Assembly: GCF_004005495.1 (NCBI RefSeq)
Contig: NZ_RZYA01000011.1
Location: forward strand, 204,552 to 268,551
Origin: Streptomyces antnestii
GTDB taxonomy: Bacteria; Actinomycetota; Actinomycetes; Streptomycetales; Streptomycetaceae
Direction of reading: 5' to 3'
DNA: 64,000 nt
A program made the position numbers and the translations under genes. The notes below the pieces were generated by a model, which worked only from the letters and a program-made list of their open reading frames with translations, had not been told where the DNA came from and made no database searches. Shown piece after piece: positions 40,846-49,598 of this stretch (positions are counted from its first letter, which is position 1; each line of letters begins with the position of its first letter).

Positions 40846-42148
40846 CGTCCGCGGCGTCGTCGTCCGACGGCACGGCCGGGGACGCCGCCTCGGACGCGGC
40901 CTCGGTCGCCGGCCCGTCCAGGCGGCTCAGGACGCGGCCCGCGACCGGATGCGTCCTGACGATCTCCGCCAGGGACGTCGACCCGCGCGTGATGCGGGCG
41001 AACGCCTTCCACGCCGGCCGGAACCCGGTGATCGCCGCGTGCATCATGCCGGGCCTGCGCTCGAAGACCGTCAGCATCCGCCGGCCGACGCTCATCTCGA
41101 CCCCGAGCCCCGCCTTGACGGCGAACGCGTAGTTCAGCGCCTGCCGGCGCGCGTCCACCGCGTCGTGCGCCTCGGAGACGCGCACCGCCCACTCCCCCGC
41201 GAGCCGGCCGGACCGCAGCGCGAACGAGATGCCCTCGCGGGTCCACGGTTCGAGCAGGCCCGCCGCGTCACCGCAGACCAGGACGCGGCCGCGCGACAGC
41301 GGCGAGTCGGCGGCGCGGCAGCGCGTCAGATGGCCGGAGGAGATGGACGGTTCGAAGCCGGCGAGGCCGAGCCGGCCGATGAAGTCCTCCAAGTACCGCT
41401 TGGTGGCGGCTCCCTCGCCCCGCGCGGAGATCACGCCGACGGTCAGGGTGTCCCCCTTGGGGAAGACCCAGCCGTAACTCCCCGGCATCGGGCCCCAGTC
41501 GATGAGGACGCGGCCCTTCCAGTCCTCGGCGACGGTCTCGGGCACGGGGATCTCCGCCTCCAGGCCGAGGTCGACCTGGTCGAGCTTCACCCCGACATGG
41601 GCCCCTATGCGGCTGGCGCTGCCGTCCGCGCCGACGACGGCGCGCGCGAGGATCGTCTCGCCGTCCTGGAGGATCACGGCGACGGTGCGCCGGTCGGGCA
41701 CGGCCGAGCCGTGCTGCTCCACACGCGAGACCGACGTCCCGGTGCGCAGTTCGGCGCCGGCCTTCTGGGCGTGCTCGACGAGCCGCTGGTCGAACTCGGC
41801 GCGGTTCACCAGGCCGAAGAGGGTGCGGCGGGAGCGCCGGGTGCGGGTGAACTTCCCGTCGAGGGAGAACGTCACCGCGTCGATGCGGTCGCGCAACGGC
41901 AGTTCGAAGCCCGGGGGCAGCGAGTCGCGCGACGGTCCGATGATGCCGCCGCCGCACGTCTTGTACCGGGGCAGTTCGGCCTTCTCCACGAGGAGGACGC
42001 TGCGTCCCGCGACCGCCGCCGCGTAGGCGGCCGAGGCGCCCGCGGGGCCGGCGCCCACCACGACGACGTCCCACACCCGCCCGCCGTCGCCGGCGTCCGC
42101 CGTGTGCTCGCCCGTACCCTTGCCGCCCGCCGAGTTGTCGCTGCTCAC
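40829..42148 (-). CDS. geranylgeranyl reductase-family flavoprotein
   Basis: The 439-aa FAD enzyme has the dinucleotide motif VVVVGAGPAGASAAYAAAVA near residue 30, CGGGIIGPSR, NRAEFDQRLVEHAQKAGAEL, VVGADGSASRIGAHVG and the second FAD motif VCGDAAGLLEPWTREGISFA. Relatives saturate isoprenoid chains of menaquinone or archaeal-type lipids, or act on polyketides. In Streptomyces this form is often single and is thought to reduce menaquinone side chains. Start GTG at 42148 has only a distant GGGAG. No isoprenoid gene is adjacent. Confidence 0.88.
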   Translation of the reverse strand: MSSDNSAGGKGTGEHTADAGDGGRVWDVVVVGAGPAGASAAYAAAVAGRSVLLVEKAELPRYKTCGGGIIGPSRDSLPPGFELPLRDRIDAVTFSLDGKFTRTRRSRRTLFGLVNRAEFDQRLVEHAQKAGAELRTGTSVSRVEQHGSAVPDRRTVAVILQDGETILARAVVGADGSASRIGAHVGVKLDQVDLGLEAEIPVPETVAEDWKGRVLIDWGPMPGSYGWVFPKGDTLTVGVISARGEGAATKRYLEDFIGRLGLAGFEPSISSGHLTRCRAADSPLSRGRVLVCGDAAGLLEPWTREGISFALRSGRLAGEWAVRVSEAHDAVDARRQALNYAFAVKAGLGVEMSVGRRMLTVFERRPGMMHAAITGFRPAWKAFARITRGSTSLAEIVRTHPVAGRVLSRLDGPATEAASEAASPAVPSDDDAADATSRP

Positions 42149-42307
42149 GATGGTCTACTGCTCCCGATCCAGCCGCCTGCCGCACCTTTCCCAGGCATCC
42201 TACGGCGGTGCCTCCCCGGACCCCTGTGGCAGGATCGGCAGCCGCGTACGTACACACCACGTACACACACGTATCAGCACCACGTCGCACCTACGAGGAG
42301 CGTGCCC

Positions 42308-43666
42308 ATGTCGCCGAATCCGATCGCCGAGACCGTCGCCTCACTCATGCCCGGGGCCCGGACCGAGCTCGCCGAACTGGTGGCGTTCAAATCGGTGGCG
42401 GACTTCGACCAGTTCCCGAAGAGCGAGAGCGAGGGCGCCGCGAACTGGGTGGCCGACGCGCTGCGCGCCGAGGGCTTCCAGGACGTCGCGCTGCTCGACA
42501 CCCCGGACGGGACGCAGTCGGTGTACGGGTTCCTGCCCGGCCCCGAGGGCGCCCCGACCGTCCTGCTCTACGCGCACTACGACGTGCAGCCGCCGCTCGA
42601 CGAGTCGGCCTGGGTCACGCCGCCGTTCGAGCTGACGGAGCGCGAGGACGGCCGCTGGTACGGGCGCGGCGCCGCCGACTGCAAGGGCGGCGTCCTGATG
42701 CACCTGCTCGCGGTGCGGGCGCTGAAGGCCGACGGCGGTGTCCCGGTGAGCGTCAAGGTGATCGCCGAGGGTTCCGAGGAGCAGGGCACGGGCGGTCTGG
42801 AGCGGTACGCCGAGCAGCACCCGGAGCTCCTGAAGGCCGACACGATCGTCATCGGTGACGCGGGCAACTTCCGGGTCGGCCTGCCGACCGCGACCTCGAC
42901 GCTGCGCGGCATGACGCTCGTCCGCGTCCAGGTCGACACGCTCGGGGGCAATCTGCACTCGGGCCAGTTCGGCGGCGCGGCCCCGGACGCGCTCGCGGCG
43001 CTCGTGCGGGTCCTCGACTCGCTGCGCGCGGAGGACGGCTCGACGACGGTCGACGGGCTCGCGGGCGACGCGGTGTGGGACGGTCTCCAGTACGACGAGG
43101 GCCAGTTCCGCGAGGACGCCAAGGTCATCGACGGTGTCGAGCTGATCGGTTCGGGCACGGTCGCCGACCGCATCTGGGCACGGCCCGCCGTCACCGTCCT
43201 CGGCATCGACTGCCCGCCGGTCGTCGGCGCGACGCCGTCCGTGCAGGCCGGGGCACGCGCCCTGATCAGCCTGCGCGTGCCGCCGGGCACGGACGCCGTG
43301 GAGGCCACCAAGCTCCTCGTCGCGCACATCGAGTCGCACACCCCGTGGGGCGCCCGCGTCCAGGTCGAGCAGATCGGCCAGGGCCAGGCGTTCCGCGCGA
43401 ACACGGAGAGCCCGGCGTACGCGGCGATGACCGAGGCGATGAGCCTCGCGTACGACGGCCAAGAGATGCAGTACGCGGGCCAGGGCGGCTCGATCCCGCT
43501 GTGCAACACGCTCGCGTCCCTGTACCCGGAGGCGGAGATCCTGCTGATCGGCCTGAGCGAGCCCGAGGCGCAGATCCACGCGGTGAACGAGAGCGTGTCG
43601 CCCGAGGAGCTGGAGCGCCTCTCGGTCGCCGAGGCGCTGTTCCTGCAGAAGTACGCCGCGATCTGA
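42308..43666 (+). CDS. M20-family metallopeptidase (dipeptidase)
   Basis: The 452-aa protein shows the M20 zinc-peptidase pattern: VLLYAHYDVQPP, WYGRGAADCKGGVLMHLLAV (bridging Asp), IAEGSEEQGTGG (catalytic and ligand Glu), GDAGNFRVGLPT, LHSGQFGGAAPDALAAL (dimerisation domain) and a C-terminal ligand His in EAQIHAVNES. It hydrolyses dipeptides or N-acylated amino acids in the cytoplasm. The ATG is preceded by GAGGAG at 7-nt spacing. A 13-bp terminator hairpin follows the stop. Confidence 0.92.
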   Translation: MSPNPIAETVASLMPGARTELAELVAFKSVADFDQFPKSESEGAANWVADALRAEGFQDVALLDTPDGTQSVYGFLPGPEGAPTVLLYAHYDVQPPLDESAWVTPPFELTEREDGRWYGRGAADCKGGVLMHLLAVRALKADGGVPVSVKVIAEGSEEQGTGGLERYAEQHPELLKADTIVIGDAGNFRVGLPTATSTLRGMTLVRVQVDTLGGNLHSGQFGGAAPDALAALVRVLDSLRAEDGSTTVDGLAGDAVWDGLQYDEGQFREDAKVIDGVELIGSGTVADRIWARPAVTVLGIDCPPVVGATPSVQAGARALISLRVPPGTDAVEATKLLVAHIESHTPWGARVQVEQIGQGQAFRANTESPAYAAMTEAMSLAYDGQEMQYAGQGGSIPLCNTLASLYPEAEILLIGLSEPEAQIHAVNESVSPEELERLSVAEALFLQKYAAI

Positions 43667-43689
43667 GACGCGTAGCGAGCGTCGCCCAC

Positions 43690-43718
43690 GCCCCGGGCAG
43701 AACCCTTCTGCCCGGGGC
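43690..43718 (+). terminator. perfect 13-bp hairpin after M20 peptidase
   Basis: GCCCCGGGCAGAA pairs with TTCTGCCCGGGGC around a CCC loop, 23 bp after the stop. Confidence 0.8.
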
Positions 43719-43751
43719 GTAGGCGTCTCGCCCCGGCCCGCCGCCCGTCCT

Positions 43752-43757
43752 TATGGT
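43752..43757 (+). promoter_or_regulatory. candidate -10 for leaderless MBL hydrolase transcript
   Basis: TATGGT ends 6 nt before the ATG at 43764. No Shine-Dalgarno sequence is visible. Confidence 0.45.
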
Positions 43758-43763
43758 CGAGCC

Positions 43764-44501
43764 ATGAGTGTCTACGGCATCACCGAGGTGATCAAGGTCG
43801 TCCCGCGTCTGCACCTGTTCCGCTTTCCGGTGGGTCAGGCCTGTCTCTGGGACGACGGGGACGAGTTGACCCTGGTGGACGCGGGTGCCGCGGGCGCCGG
43901 GCAGGCACTCGCCGACGCCGTGCGCGGGCTCGGCCGCGATCCGCGCGAGGTGCGCCGGGTCGTCCTGACGCACTTCCATGAGGATCACGCGGGCGGAGCG
44001 GGCGAGTTCGCGGCGCTGAGCGGGGCGGCGGTGTACGCGCACGGGCTCGACGCGCCGTTCGTGCGCGGTGAACGGCCGGGACCCGGCCCGGTGTACGAGG
44101 ACTGGGAGCGGCCGCTGCACGCGCAGGCCCTGAAGCTGCTGCCACCCCAGCCGGCGCATCCCGTACTGCCGGAAGAAGTAAGGGAGTTGACGGACGATGA
44201 CGTGCTCGACTTCGGCGGCGGCGCCCGCGTCGTGGCGGCTCCCGGGCACACGGACGGCAGTGTCGCGTTCCATCTTCCGTGCCACGGCGTCCTGTTCACG
44301 GGTGACGCGGTCGCCGCGTCCCCGGTGGACGGCCAGGTCATGCTGGGCGTCCTCAACCTCGACCGCGCCCGGGCACTCGACTCCTTCCGCACCCTGGCCG
44401 CGCTCGAATCCGAGGTGGCCTGCTTCGGCCACGGCGCCCCCGTGACCGGCGGGTCGGCGGCGGTCCTGCGCGCGGCGGTCGCCGGCTACGACGGAGAGTA
44501 G
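43764..44501 (+). CDS. MBL-fold metallo-hydrolase
   Basis: The 245-aa protein has the metallo-beta-lactamase fold zinc motif VVLTHFHEDHAGGAGEFAAL (HxHxDH, near residues 73-78), DLTLVDAGAAG-like strand (ELTLVDAGAAGAGQALADAV), VVAAPGHTDGSVAFHLP (third ligand His) and GVLFTGDAVAASPVDG (bridging Asp). Close types are glyoxalase II-like or quorum-quenching hydrolases; the substrate is unknown. It is convergent with the acetyltransferase gene, with stops 17 bp apart. Confidence 0.9.
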   Translation: MSVYGITEVIKVVPRLHLFRFPVGQACLWDDGDELTLVDAGAAGAGQALADAVRGLGRDPREVRRVVLTHFHEDHAGGAGEFAALSGAAVYAHGLDAPFVRGERPGPGPVYEDWERPLHAQALKLLPPQPAHPVLPEEVRELTDDDVLDFGGGARVVAAPGHTDGSVAFHLPCHGVLFTGDAVAASPVDGQVMLGVLNLDRARALDSFRTLAALESEVACFGHGAPVTGGSAAVLRAAVAGYDGE

Positions 44502-44518
44502 GCGGCGGCGCCGAGGCG

Positions 44519-45136
44519 TCAGGCCGCCCCCTCACTCATGCTCAGCGTCCCGTCCCGCTCTGTGTAGTGTTCGCCCGTCTGTGGGCACACGAACCGGTAC
44601 TCGCCTGCCGGTTCCAGCGGGACACCGGCCCGGCCCACCCACTTCAGCCGGCGCGCCGGGGCCCCGGCCACCAGGGCGAAGTCCGGGACGTCCCGCGTGA
44701 CCACGGAGCCGGCCGCGACGAGCGCCCACCGCCCGATGGTCACCGGGGCCACGCATACCGAACGGGCGCCGATGGAGGCGCCGCGGCGGACGGTGACCCC
44801 GACCGGTGTCCAGTCCCCCGCCCGTTTGGGCACCCCTTCCGGGCTGACCGCGCGAGGGTAGAAGTCGTTGGTGAAGATGACGGCGGGGCCGACGAAGGCC
44901 CCCTCCTCCAGCCGGGCGGGCTCGTAGATCGCCGCGTAGTTCTGCACTTTGCAACCGTCCGCGACGGACGCGCCCGGACCGATGTAGACGCCCCGGCCGA
45001 TGGTGCAGTCGCGGCCGACCGTGGCGCCCTCCCGGATGTGGGCCATGCCCCATACCGACGTGCCGTCGCCCACTGATGCCCGTGCGTCCACTTCCGCGCC
45101 GGGATGGATGCGTGGCCGGGACCGTGTACGGGCCAT
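44519..45136 (-). CDS. hexapeptide-repeat acetyltransferase (WbpD/WlbB-like)
   Basis: The 205-aa protein is a left-handed beta-helix with hexapeptide turns: IHPGAEVDARASVGDGTSVW, GATVGRDCTIGRGVYIGPGA, VADGCKVQNYAAIYEPARLE, AFVGPAVIFTNDFYPRAVSP and SIGARSVCVAPVTIGRWALV. The NYAAIY...FTND segment is typical of WbpD/WlbB enzymes, which N-acetylate the 3-amino group of a nucleotide sugar. The C-terminus carries an extra CPQTG-containing tail. GGAGG precedes the ATG. It ends a four-gene leftward cassette whose other enzymes could make its substrate. Confidence 0.88.
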   Translation of the reverse strand: MARTRSRPRIHPGAEVDARASVGDGTSVWGMAHIREGATVGRDCTIGRGVYIGPGASVADGCKVQNYAAIYEPARLEEGAFVGPAVIFTNDFYPRAVSPEGVPKRAGDWTPVGVTVRRGASIGARSVCVAPVTIGRWALVAAGSVVTRDVPDFALVAGAPARRLKWVGRAGVPLEPAGEYRFVCPQTGEHYTERDGTLSMSEGAA

Positions 45137-45149
45137 GAGGAACCCTCCT

Positions 45150-46301
45150 TCACTGCGTCGCCGCCAGCGCCGTGGCGAGCGTGTCGGCGACGCGCTCCTG
45201 CTGCGCGGCGGTGATGTGAGGGAAGAGGGGAAGGCTGAGGAGTTCCTCGGCGGCGCGTTCGGCCACCGGAAAGTCTCCGCGGGCGTACCCGAAGGGGCGG
45301 AAGGCGGGCTGGAGATGGACGGGCACGGGGTAGTGCACCCCGGCTCCGATGCCGTGTCCCTGCAGATGGGCCAGCACGGCGTCCCGGTGGGGCACCCGCA
45401 CCGCGTACACGTGCCAGATGTGCTGGTTGCCCGGCAGGACGGCCGGGAGCAGCACACCGTCCATGGCCCCCAGCAGGGCGGCGTACCGCTCGGCCGCCGC
45501 ATGCCGTCGGGCGTTCCAGTCGGCGAGGCGGGTGAGCTTGGCCCTCAACACCACCGCCTGGAGGGTGTCCAGGCGGGAGTTGAAGCCGTGGCGCTCGTGG
45601 ACGTACTTGTGGCGACTGCCGTGATCGCCGAGGAGGCGGACGGTGTCCGCCAGTTCGGCGTCGTCGGTCAGGACCGCGCCGCCGTCCCCGTAGGCGCCGA
45701 GGTTCTTGCCCGGGTAGAAGCTCGTGGCGGCCAGCCGTCCCCAGGCGCCGGCCGGCCGGCCGTACCGCTTAGCTCCGTGGGCCTGGGCGGCGTCTTCGAC
45801 GACGGTCAGGCCGTGCCGGCGGGCCAGTGCCAACAGGTCCTCCATGGGGGCGAGTTGCCCGTGCAGGTGGACGGGCACCAGAACCTTGACGCCGCGGCCG
45901 CCGCCGTCGGCGTCGAGTGCGTCGGGGACACGCGCCGGGTCCATCAGAAGGCCCTCGGGGTCGACGTCCACGAGCAGCGGCCGGGCTCCGGCCCGCAGCA
46001 CGGCCTCGGCGGTGGCGATGAAGGTGTTGGCGGGCAGCAGAACACTGTCGCCGGGGCCCGCTCCGGCTGCGCGCAGGGCCAGCTCGACGGCGTCGGTTCC
46101 GCTGGCCGTGCCTACGCAGTGGCGCACCCCGCAGAACGCGGCGAACTCCTCCTCGAAGGCGGCGACATCGGGCCCCTTGATGAACTGGGTGGTGGCGAGC
46201 ACCCGCGCGAAGCCTGCCTGGACCTCCTGGGCCACCTCGGCATGGGCTGCTGCCAGGTCGACCAGCGGCACCGGGGCGAGGCGTGGTGGGGAGAGCGTCA
46301 T
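45150..46301 (-). CDS. DegT/DnrJ/EryC1 sugar aminotransferase
   Basis: The 383-aa PLP enzyme has VPLVDLAAAHAEVAQEV, FCGVRHCVGTASGTDAVELA, VLLPANTFIATAEAVLRAGA, LTVVEDAAQAHGAKRYGRPA, FYPGKNLGAYGDGGAVLTDD (PLP lysine in PGKNLG) and FNSRLDTLQAVVLRAKL. It would aminate a 3-keto nucleotide sugar produced by the dehydrogenase encoded just upstream. The ATG overlaps that gene's stop (ATGA). Thirteen bp separate it from the acetyltransferase gene. Confidence 0.93.
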   Translation of the reverse strand: MTLSPPRLAPVPLVDLAAAHAEVAQEVQAGFARVLATTQFIKGPDVAAFEEEFAAFCGVRHCVGTASGTDAVELALRAAGAGPGDSVLLPANTFIATAEAVLRAGARPLLVDVDPEGLLMDPARVPDALDADGGGRGVKVLVPVHLHGQLAPMEDLLALARRHGLTVVEDAAQAHGAKRYGRPAGAWGRLAATSFYPGKNLGAYGDGGAVLTDDAELADTVRLLGDHGSRHKYVHERHGFNSRLDTLQAVVLRAKLTRLADWNARRHAAAERYAALLGAMDGVLLPAVLPGNQHIWHVYAVRVPHRDAVLAHLQGHGIGAGVHYPVPVHLQPAFRPFGYARGDFPVAERAAEELLSLPLFPHITAAQQERVADTLATALAATQ

Positions 46302-47284
46302 GACAGGGCACCTGCCGGGGTCGTCGCGAGGACGGGCGCCCCGCTCTGTTCGAGGCTGCGGTCGACGGCGTGCAACAGGTCGAGGACCCGCACGCCGGAC
46401 ATGCCGTCGGTGAGGGGCTCCCGCCCTTCCGTGATGGCGCCGGCGAACTCGGCCAGCAGCGCCTGCAGCGGCTCCTGGCCGGGCAGCGCCGGCGAGTCGG
46501 CGTTTCCGAAGCGGTCGTGCAGGGTCAGCCGGTGGTGGGCGGCGAGGTCGTCCCACAGCAGTGTGGCGCGGGTTCCGCCGATCGAGGTGGTGCGGACCTT
46601 GACCGGTGCGAGCCAGCTCAGCCGGATGTGTGCGAGCGCGCCGTTGGACAACCAGATGGCCAGGTAGGCGATGTGGGCGCGTCCGGTGCCGAGCGGGTCG
46701 GATGCGCAGGCGCTCACGTGGGTGGGACGGATTCCGGGTGGCAGGACGAAGTCCAGGATCGACAGGTCGTGCGGGGCGAGATCCCACACCGCGTCCACGT
46801 CCGTGCGGATGGGACCGTGGTTGAGGCGGGCCGAGTCGAAGGAACAGAGGTCGCCGAGCTGTCCTGTCGCGGCCAACTCGCGGATCTTCCGGACAGGAGG
46901 GCTGTAGCAGTAGGTGTGGTCGCACATCAGCACGAGCCCTTGGGTCTCGGCGAGCCGGACCAGGGCGAGCGCGTCGTCCCGGCGGGTGCACAGCGGTTTC
47001 TCCATGAGCAGGTGTCTGCCGGACTCCAGGACGGCCCGCCCCAGCGCCGCATGGGTGGCCGCCGGGGTCGCCACCACGACCGCCTGGACCTGCCGGTCGT
47101 CGAGCACCTGGGCGAGGGAGTCGGTGACCCGGACGATGGAGTACCGTCCCAGCTGTCCGGCCGCCCGCTCCCGGTCCAGATCGCACACCCATCGAAGCCG
47201 CAGCTGCGGCGCCGAGTGGGCGGCCCGGATCAGCTGGGTGCCCCAGTATCCCGCGCCGATCACGGACGTCCCTATCCCGTTCAC
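46298..47284 (-). CDS. Gfo/Idh/MocA-family sugar dehydrogenase
   Basis: The 328-aa protein has the NAD-binding motif TSVIGAGYWGTQLIRAAHSA, AVVVATPAATHAALGRAVLE, the catalytic-lysine signature LLMEKPLCTRRDDALALVRL (EKP), and VLMCDHTYCYSPPVRKIREL. It resembles WlbA/WbpB, which oxidise the 3-position of a UDP-sugar to the ketone. The GTG at 47284 overlaps the preceding stop (GTGA), and its own stop overlaps the aminotransferase start. The operon order supports the oxidise-aminate-acetylate series. Confidence 0.9.
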   Translation of the reverse strand: MNGIGTSVIGAGYWGTQLIRAAHSAPQLRLRWVCDLDRERAAGQLGRYSIVRVTDSLAQVLDDRQVQAVVVATPAATHAALGRAVLESGRHLLMEKPLCTRRDDALALVRLAETQGLVLMCDHTYCYSPPVRKIRELAATGQLGDLCSFDSARLNHGPIRTDVDAVWDLAPHDLSILDFVLPPGIRPTHVSACASDPLGTGRAHIAYLAIWLSNGALAHIRLSWLAPVKVRTTSIGGTRATLLWDDLAAHHRLTLHDRFGNADSPALPGQEPLQALLAEFAGAITEGREPLTDGMSGVRVLDLLHAVDRSLEQSGAPVLATTPAGALS

Positions 47285-48261
47285 TCGGCTTCCTCGTTCG
47301 CGACGAGCTCCGTGACTCTGGGCTCCAGCACCGTCGAGAACCAATGGATGGTCCGTCGCAGCCCTTCGTCCAGCAGGGTCGTCGGGCGCCAGCCGAGCTG
47401 GGCGCGGGCCAGGGTGATGTCCGGGCAGCGCCGCTCCGGGTCGTCCTGCGGCCGGGGCACGAGAAGGATCTCCGCGGGGGAACCGGTGAGGTTCCGGATC
47501 CGGTGCGCCAGGTCGAGCACGGTCCGCTCCTCCGGGTTGCCCAGGTTCACCGGGCCCGCGAGGGAGCACCGGGCCATGCGCACGATCCCTTCCACCAAGT
47601 CGTCGACGTAGCACAGGGACCGGGTCTGTTTCCCGTCACCGGTGACGGTCATCGGCACGCGGCCCAGGGCCTGCCGGATCAGCGTGGGCACCACCCTGCC
47701 GTCCCGGACACGCATCCGGGGGCCGAAGGTGTTGAAGATGCGGACGATGCCCGAGTTGACCTTGCCGGTGCGGCGGTAGGCGGCGGTCAGTGCCTCGCTG
47801 AACCGTTTGGCTTCGTCGTAGCAGCTGCGTGGCCCGACGGGATTGACGTGCCCCCAGTACGTTTCGGGCTGCGGGTGCACCTGCGGATCGCCGTACGACT
47901 CCGATGTCGAGGCCAGCACGAACCGCGCGCTCTTCCGCCGTGCCAGCTCCAGGGCGTTCCAGGTGCCGAGCGAGCCCGCCCTGAGGGTCTCCAACGGGTG
48001 GCGCAGATAGTCGACGGGCGAGGCCGGGCTGGCCAGATGCAGGACCACGTCGACGGGGCCGGGTACGTGGAGGGGTTCGGCGATGTCGTAGCGGGCGAGC
48101 CGGAAGCCGTCCCGGGCGGTGAGCGAGTCGAGGTTGCGAGCCGTGCCGGTCAGGAAGTTGTCCACGCACAGGACGTGGTCGAATCCGGAACCGAGGAGCC
48201 GCTCACACAGGTGCGAACCCAGGAACCCGGCGCCCCCGGTGACAACAGCGCGTATCGGCAT
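47281..48261 (-). CDS. NAD-dependent epimerase/dehydratase (UDP-glucuronate decarboxylase-like)
   Basis: The 326-aa short-chain dehydrogenase has AVVTGGAGFLGSHLCERLLG, CVDNFLTGTARNLDSL, HLASPASPVDYLRHPLETLR, LASTSESYGDPQVHPQPETY, the YxxxK pair in GPRSCYDEAKRFSEALTAAY, and FNTFGPRMRVRDGRVVPTLI. These features are closest to UXS (UDP-xylose synthase). ATG 48261 is favoured over 48267 because AAGGGA then lies at a workable spacing. It heads the four-gene cassette. A xylose- or 4-keto-type sugar precursor is therefore possible. Confidence 0.9.
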   Translation of the reverse strand: MPIRAVVTGGAGFLGSHLCERLLGSGFDHVLCVDNFLTGTARNLDSLTARDGFRLARYDIAEPLHVPGPVDVVLHLASPASPVDYLRHPLETLRAGSLGTWNALELARRKSARFVLASTSESYGDPQVHPQPETYWGHVNPVGPRSCYDEAKRFSEALTAAYRRTGKVNSGIVRIFNTFGPRMRVRDGRVVPTLIRQALGRVPMTVTGDGKQTRSLCYVDDLVEGIVRMARCSLAGPVNLGNPEERTVLDLAHRIRNLTGSPAEILLVPRPQDDPERRCPDITLARAQLGWRPTTLLDEGLRRTIHWFSTVLEPRVTELVANEEAE

Positions 48262-48390
48262 ATGCATTCCCTTCGGGTTCTCTCCATCAGGCCCGACATG
48301 CCGAGGTCACCGCGACAGCGCTTGACCTGTTCGGGTGATTCGATGGGAGTGGTTCGAAGGGCTGATCCGGGACAGGTCCTCGCCACCGCG

Positions 48391-49449
48391 TCAGCCGACC
48401 GGTACCCCTGCCTCCAGGTAGAGCGCGGCGCCGCGCTCGCGGGCCCGGAGCGCCCAGCGCAGACGCTCGTACCGCACGGGTGGCAGGAGTCCGGCGGCCT
48501 CCTGCTCGGTGACGAACCGCCAGCCCCGCAGCTCCGGACCCGGCAGCAGCACGCGGCCGGCCTCGGCGCTGTCGAGGCGCCCGCCGTCGAAGAGCAGCCG
48601 CAGACCGCCGTACGCGGGTGGTGCGGGCGCCTCCCAGTCGACGACGAGCAGGCCGGGCACCTCGGCGAGCCGGATCCCGGTCTCCTCGGCGACCTCCCGC
48701 ACCCCGGCCCTGGCGGGGGCCTCGCCGGGTTCCACCACACCGCCGGGGAACTCCCAGCCGGCCTTGTAGGTGGGGTCGACGAGCAGCACACGGTCCTGCT
48801 CGTCGAAGAGGAGCACGCCCGCGGCGACGGTCTCGCCGGTGGGCTCGGGCGTCTGCACGATCTCGCAGACCCCGGCGGCGCCGGTCCGCACGGCGTCGGC
48901 GATGCGGACGGCCGCGCCGTACGGGCTGAGCGCGCTGGTGTCGACCGGGTGGGCGTCGGCGGTGAGCCAGGTGGCGAGCGCCGTGCGGTAGGCCTCGATG
49001 TGGTCGTAGGCCCACTGGCGGTCGGGTATCGCGCCGCCGGGTAGCGCGCCTTCCCGTATCCCGCCGTCGGGCGGCTCGCGCCGTGCGATCCGCTCGCGCA
49101 GGATCGTTTCGGCCGGGGTGAGGAGCACATGGAGCACGGGGATCCTGCGGGCGGCGAGCCCGCCGAAGATCTCGTCCCGGTACTCCTGCCTGAGCAGAGT
49201 CGCGGGGACGACGAGGACGCCGCCCACCTCGGCGAGCAGGGCGGCGGCCGTGTCGACGACGAGCCGCCGCCAGATCCGCAGGTCCTGGATGTCGGCCACC
49301 TCGGCGAGATGCTTCGCGGGCAGCAGCCGCGCCACTTCCCCGCCGACCACCTCGGGGTCGAAGAGCGTGCTGTTCGGGATCAGCTCGATCAGTTCCCGTG
49401 CTGTGGTGGACTTCCCCGCACCGAAAGCACCGTTGATCCAGACGATCAC
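48391..49449 (-). CDS. P-loop kinase / NUDIX hydrolase fusion
   Basis: The 352-aa protein has an N-terminal P-loop (IVWINGAFGAGKSTTARELI, residues 3-22) with a DPEVVGGEV segment and a lid with RERIARREPPDGG, typical of AAA_33/zeta-toxin-like small-molecule kinases. The C-terminal NUDIX domain (residues about 205-340) has the Nudix box GGVVEPGEAPARAGVREVAE followed by ETGI. NUDIX enzymes hydrolyse nucleoside diphosphate derivatives. GTG 49449 has GGAGGGGG upstream. The fusion suggests sequential action on one nucleotide or cofactor; the substrate is unknown. Confidence 0.88.
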   Translation of the reverse strand: MIVWINGAFGAGKSTTARELIELIPNSTLFDPEVVGGEVARLLPAKHLAEVADIQDLRIWRRLVVDTAAALLAEVGGVLVVPATLLRQEYRDEIFGGLAARRIPVLHVLLTPAETILRERIARREPPDGGIREGALPGGAIPDRQWAYDHIEAYRTALATWLTADAHPVDTSALSPYGAAVRIADAVRTGAAGVCEIVQTPEPTGETVAAGVLLFDEQDRVLLVDPTYKAGWEFPGGVVEPGEAPARAGVREVAEETGIRLAEVPGLLVVDWEAPAPPAYGGLRLLFDGGRLDSAEAGRVLLPGPELRGWRFVTEQEAAGLLPPVRYERLRWALRARERGAALYLEAGVPVG

Positions 49450-49585
49450 GGTTCCCCCTCCTCCGTCGGCCCCCTGAGGCTTGCCCGCAACAGCGTGCGG
49501 TGGAAACCAGGGCCTGATGGGGGGCGCGCCCGCGTACGCCCCGCGCCACCACCGCGAGATCCGTCGACCAGCCGCGGGGGCCGCT

Positions 49586-49591
49586 TAGGAT
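49586..49591 (+). promoter_or_regulatory. candidate -10 for leaderless 76-aa protein gene
   Basis: TAGGAT ends 7 nt before GTG 49599, without a ribosome-binding site. Confidence 0.5.
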
Positions 49592-49598
49592 CCGCTCC

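Noticed and set aside
44519..48261. An antibiotic deoxysugar cluster.
   Set aside because: No nucleotidylyltransferase, 4,6-dehydratase pair, glycosyltransferase or polyketide/peptide synthase genes are present around it.
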